From NCBI RefSeq assembly GCF_016904945.1, contig NZ_JADIKF010000040.1, positions 744,001 through 808,000 on the forward strand: a stretch of DNA of 64,000 bases, written 5' to 3'. Below the pieces are notes generated by a model that ran no database searches, was not told the origin of the DNA, and saw only the letters and a list, made by a program, of their open reading frames with translations. Position numbers and translations under genes: made by a program. This document shows positions 61,626-64,000 of this stretch, in pieces. Source of the DNA: Dyella mobilis (GTDB lineage Bacteria > Pseudomonadota > Gammaproteobacteria > Xanthomonadales > Rhodanobacteraceae). Positions within the stretch are counted from its first letter, which is position 1. Each line of letters opens with the position of its first letter.

Positions 61626-62168
61626 ATGAAACACCTCCTTCGCAAGGCTGCTGTCCCCTTCGCACTCTCGCTCGCGCTGATGGCCGGCACGGCCATGGCG
61701 CAAAGCGCGGCACCCGCCGCGGCGTCATCGTCGTCCACCGCGCCTGTCGCAAAGAAATCGCACATGCAGCGCCGCATGGACGAAGTGGAACAGCAGATCA
61801 GCGACCTGCACGATGAACTGGGCATCACCGATGCCGAATCCACCCAGTGGAGCGCCTATGCCCAGGTCATGCACGACAACGCGCAGAAAACCGGCGAAGC
61901 GCTGAAGGATCGCCATCAGAAGATGGAATCCATGAATGCCGACGACTCCATGAAGTCCTATGCGCAGCTGTCCCAGCTCAATGCGGACAACATGCAGAAG
62001 CTGTCGTCCGCATTCAGTGCGCTGTACGCGGTGCTTACGCCGGAACAGAAGCAGACGGCAGACGAGTTGTTCAAGAACCGTCCGCCCCGTCCGCACGCCG
62101 GCGGTCACGGTGGCAAGGGCAGCAAGCCGGCCAGCGCCTCGTCCTCAGCAGCCGCACCCAGCACCTGA
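61626..62168 (+). CDS. Spy/CpxP-like periplasmic protein
   Basis: 180 residues. Signal peptide cut after AMA (about residue 25). The helical core (MQRRMDEVEQQISDLHDELGITDAESTQWSAYAQVM...) and LTPEQKQTADELF match the LTxxQ family of Spy/CpxP chaperones. The second LTxxQ is good; the first reads ITDAES. The end is a Ser/Ala-rich tail. It probably guards against envelope stress or binds unfolded proteins (inference). Followed by a terminator. Confidence 0.83.
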   Translation: MKHLLRKAAVPFALSLALMAGTAMAQSAAPAAASSSSTAPVAKKSHMQRRMDEVEQQISDLHDELGITDAESTQWSAYAQVMHDNAQKTGEALKDRHQKMESMNADDSMKSYAQLSQLNADNMQKLSSAFSALYAVLTPEQKQTADELFKNRPPRPHAGGHGGKGSKPASASSSAAAPST

Positions 62169-62192
62169 GCCGCTTTGCTGTCTTGCGTAAAG

Positions 62193-62225
62193 AAGGCCGA
62201 AGGCATCGCAGCCTTCGGCCCTTTC
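62193..62225 (+). terminator. intrinsic terminator after the Spy-like gene
   Basis: A 12-bp stem AAGGCCGAAGGC with GCCTTCGGCC opposite, six-base loop, followed by CTTT. Confidence 0.75.
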
Positions 62226-62345
62226 ATTAGGGATTGTTCGCGTACGTCAGGATAGGCCGGGCACGGCTGCAAATCGCGACGCTCGCCCTGTTAATCGTCA
62301 ATCTGCCGAGTGCACAATTCACTCAGGCGACGGCGGAGGGTGGCA

Positions 62346-63242
62346 ATGGCAACCGAAGGCAATGTCGTGCTTGCCGACGGCAGGCACGTGTCCTATGCCG
62401 AATACGGTTTGCCCGACGGTCACCCGGTGCTCTATTTCCATGGCGCGCCTTCCTCGCGCCTGGAACCGCTGCTGATTGGCGAAGACGCCTTCATCCGTCA
62501 TGGCCTGCGGATCATCGCCCCCGATCGTCCAGGCATGGGGCGTTCGAGCTTCCAGACCCATCGCGGCTTTTCCGCCTGGCCGGTCGACGTCGCTGCCATG
62601 GCCGATGCCCTCGGGCTGGAAAAATTTTCGGTACTGGGCAACTCCGGCGGCGGCGTTTATGCCGCTGCCTGCGCGGCGCGCATTCCCCAGCGCCTGCACA
62701 GCGCCGTCATGGTCTCCAGCATCTGGCGCATGGATCAACCGCAAAACCTGGCCGGCCTGCACGTGATGACGCGCCTGGCCTGGCGGCTGGCAAAGTGGGC
62801 GCCCCCGCTGCTTGGCCTCTTGCTGAAAAACGTCGCGACAACCGCAGGCAGGGATCTGGCAAGGATGAAAAGCGTTCTGCCCCAGCCCGACTACGACACG
62901 CTCGAAAGCGCCGGCCGCTTCGAAATTCTCGGCTATGTACTGCGCGAGGCGATGCGCCAGGGCGCCAAGGGGCCGGCCTGGGACGTGAGCCTGTACGTGC
63001 ATCCGTTCGACATCCGCGTGCAGGACATCCCCATCCCCTTGCACGTTTTCCACGGCATGAAGGACGCCCACGTGCCGCTTCGGCTGGTACGCGCGGCACT
63101 CGCCGACATCCCAACGGCGCGGCTGACCGCCTACCCTCACGAAGCCCACCTGTCGACCTTGTGCAATCGTTTCGACGACATCGCCAGAGCCTTGCTCGAC
63201 GGTTGTCCCCCTGCCCAGCCGGCGCAGGTAGCGATAAGCTGA
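62346..63242 (+). CDS. alpha/beta-fold hydrolase
   Basis: 298 residues from ATG 62346 (GGAGGG upstream). Oxyanion region YFHGAPSSR, IIAPDRPGMGRSS, nucleophile elbow GNSGGG (Ser100), Asp in FHGMKDAHVPLR, His in PHEAHLS. Cytoplasmic. The branch resembles non-haem haloperoxidase-like/esterase proteins; the substrate is unknown. Seventy bases later comes the ExbD gene on the same strand. Confidence 0.88.
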   Translation: MATEGNVVLADGRHVSYAEYGLPDGHPVLYFHGAPSSRLEPLLIGEDAFIRHGLRIIAPDRPGMGRSSFQTHRGFSAWPVDVAAMADALGLEKFSVLGNSGGGVYAAACAARIPQRLHSAVMVSSIWRMDQPQNLAGLHVMTRLAWRLAKWAPPLLGLLLKNVATTAGRDLARMKSVLPQPDYDTLESAGRFEILGYVLREAMRQGAKGPAWDVSLYVHPFDIRVQDIPIPLHVFHGMKDAHVPLRLVRAALADIPTARLTAYPHEAHLSTLCNRFDDIARALLDGCPPAQPAQVAIS

Positions 63243-63312
63243 TCCCGCCCGGCTCCCCCATTGCGCCGGGCACTCACATCGACATCAGCACGCTCGCCCG
63301 GGAGGAAGGACC

Positions 63313-63714
63313 ATGGCTTTCTCTGCACGCGCATCTCACGACGTCATTGCGCAGATCAATGTCACCCCGCTCGTCGACGTTTTATTGGTACTGCTGATCA
63401 TCTTCATGATCACCGCCCCCATCGTTACGCACAAGGCAACGATGGATCTTCCACAACCTTCGCTGCATTCCACCCCTGAACGGGTCGCGCCCATCCATCT
63501 GAGCATTCAGGCCGATGGACAGATGTACTGGAACGACATACCGCTGAGCATCGATCAACTCGACACCCAGCTCGGCATTACCGCAAAACTGGGTACGCAA
63601 CCCGCACTGGAAATCGATGCGGCCGACGGCGTGCCCTACGACGTCGTCGCCAAAGTGCTGGCCAGTGCCAAGACGCAAGGCATCGGGCGCATCGACGTGC
63701 TGGGCGTTCGTTGA
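63313..63714 (+). CDS. ExbD/TolR-family biopolymer transport protein
   Basis: 133 residues. One membrane segment (about 20-40; LVDVLLVLLIIFMITAPIV) with the essential Asp22, then the periplasmic ExbD domain (HLSIQADGQMYWNDIPLSIDQLDTQL...VPYDVVAKVLASAKTQGIGRIDVLG). It would energise TonB-dependent transport or the Tol system together with ExbB/TolQ. No exbB or tonB gene is adjacent, so this is an extra or orphan ExbD. GGGAGGAAGG precedes the ATG. Confidence 0.9.
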   Translation: MAFSARASHDVIAQINVTPLVDVLLVLLIIFMITAPIVTHKATMDLPQPSLHSTPERVAPIHLSIQADGQMYWNDIPLSIDQLDTQLGITAKLGTQPALEIDAADGVPYDVVAKVLASAKTQGIGRIDVLGVR

Positions 63715-63722
63715 AACAATCG

Positions 63723-63757
63723 CGCGAGCACCACGACACGTGGTGCTCGCGTGCTTT
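63723..63757 (+). terminator. intrinsic terminator after exbD
   Basis: A 12-bp stem CGCGAGCACCAC/GTGGTGCTCGCG with a five-base loop, then TGCTTTTATT. Confidence 0.78.
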
Positions 63758-64000
63758 TATTCACCCATTGCCGGCTTTCGGACAACCAGGCGATGAACAG
63801 CTTTGCCGGAAGACCGGTTGACGTTCCGTTCGTCCAAGAGCACCTCGTTGCCGAGGCAGGCGTCGAGCACCAGGCCCGGATCGAACGCGGTGTACAGTCG
63901 TCGGTGCGCATCGCGCAAGGACGCTCCCTCGGTCACCCGCCAGCTCAAGAACAGCGTGCCGCCTGGCATGAGGATATCGAGCAGGCGCCGCACCGCCGGA
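63757..64000 (-). CDS. C-terminal part of a class I methyltransferase, 5' end outside window
   Basis: The minus-strand frame runs in from the right edge; about 81 residues are visible. RRLLDILMPGGTLFLSWRVTEG is the late methyltransferase strand (PGG followed by beta-5-like residues), then RLYTAFDPGLVLDACLGNEVLLDERNVNRSSGKAVHRLVVRKP. The SAM-binding motifs would lie outside the window. Substrate unknown. Confidence 0.75.
   Translation of the reverse strand, partial: PAVRRLLDILMPGGTLFLSWRVTEGASLRDAHRRLYTAFDPGLVLDACLGNEVLLDERNVNRSSGKAVHRLVVRKPAMGE

Overview
The window is a 64 kb chromosomal segment of a GC-rich gammaproteobacterium. Gene content (OPT transporter, GH18 chitinases, secreted S10 peptidase, large TonB-dependent receptor, YajQ, ECF41 sigma factor, Gly/Tyr-rich secreted proteins) and the look of the proteins point to the Xanthomonadales, most likely Rhodanobacteraceae (Dyella/Luteibacter/Rhodanobacter-like). 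This is an inference from protein content; no rRNA gene is present. Coding density is high on both strands. I see no insertion sequence, integrase, CRISPR array, tRNA or rRNA gene, so this looks like ordinary chromosome rather than a genomic island.

Layout. 1-6.1 kb: truncated YcaQ glycosylase, a small secreted protein, outer-membrane phospholipase A, SlyD-like isomerase, a MATE exporter and PBP4. 6.1-10.6 kb: glutathione peroxidase, the methionine importer metN-metI-metQ, and pncB. 10.6-20.3 kb: a structured intergenic region, a secreted cytochrome c, an aminopeptidase-like lipoprotein, a histone H1-like protein, rhomboid, PhzF/YaiI, two oxidoreductases, YajQ, a DUF1345 protein and a small acetyltransferase. 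20.3-29.6 kb: DAHP synthase behind an aromatic-rich leader peptide and attenuator, an FKBP lipoprotein, a Pro-rich SH3 protein, SelO, the rRNA-modification pair rsmC-rsuA, an OPT transporter and a lipoprotein. 29.7-41.4 kb: S10 carboxypeptidase, a GH18 chitinase, a signal-peptide methyltransferase, ThpR, DinB, a YXWGXW-type protein, a TonB-dependent receptor, DUF3014 and a sulfotransferase.

41.6-52.5 kb is rich in signalling and polymer degradation: a PAS-GAF-GGDEF cyclase, two tandem paralogous secreted chitinases, an MFS exporter, a chemoreceptor with a sigma-28-like promoter, and an EAL-CBS-GGDEF protein immediately downstream of it. 52.5-64 kb holds two paralogous small proteins of unknown family, a membrane-anchored Mrr-like protein, a 2OG oxygenase, an NlpC/P60-like protein, an MHS-type MFS transporter, an AHSA1-ArsR pair, an ECF41 sigma factor facing its carboxymuconolactone-decarboxylase partner, ChaA, Spy-like and Pro-rich secreted proteins, a hydrolase, an orphan ExbD and a truncated methyltransferase.

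The strongest regulatory observations are: the attenuator upstream of aroG (leader peptide with a Tyr/Phe/Trp run, followed by a canonical terminator); the sigma-28-type promoter of the chemoreceptor/c-di-GMP pair; the ECF41-type promoter between sigJ and its partner; and a NagR/LacI-like palindrome in the long region upstream of the chitinase pair. Tandem duplication (two chitinases; two small unknown proteins) is the main local innovation. I found no clear wholly new multi-gene system; the least explained items are the small paralog pair and the structured region upstream of pncB.
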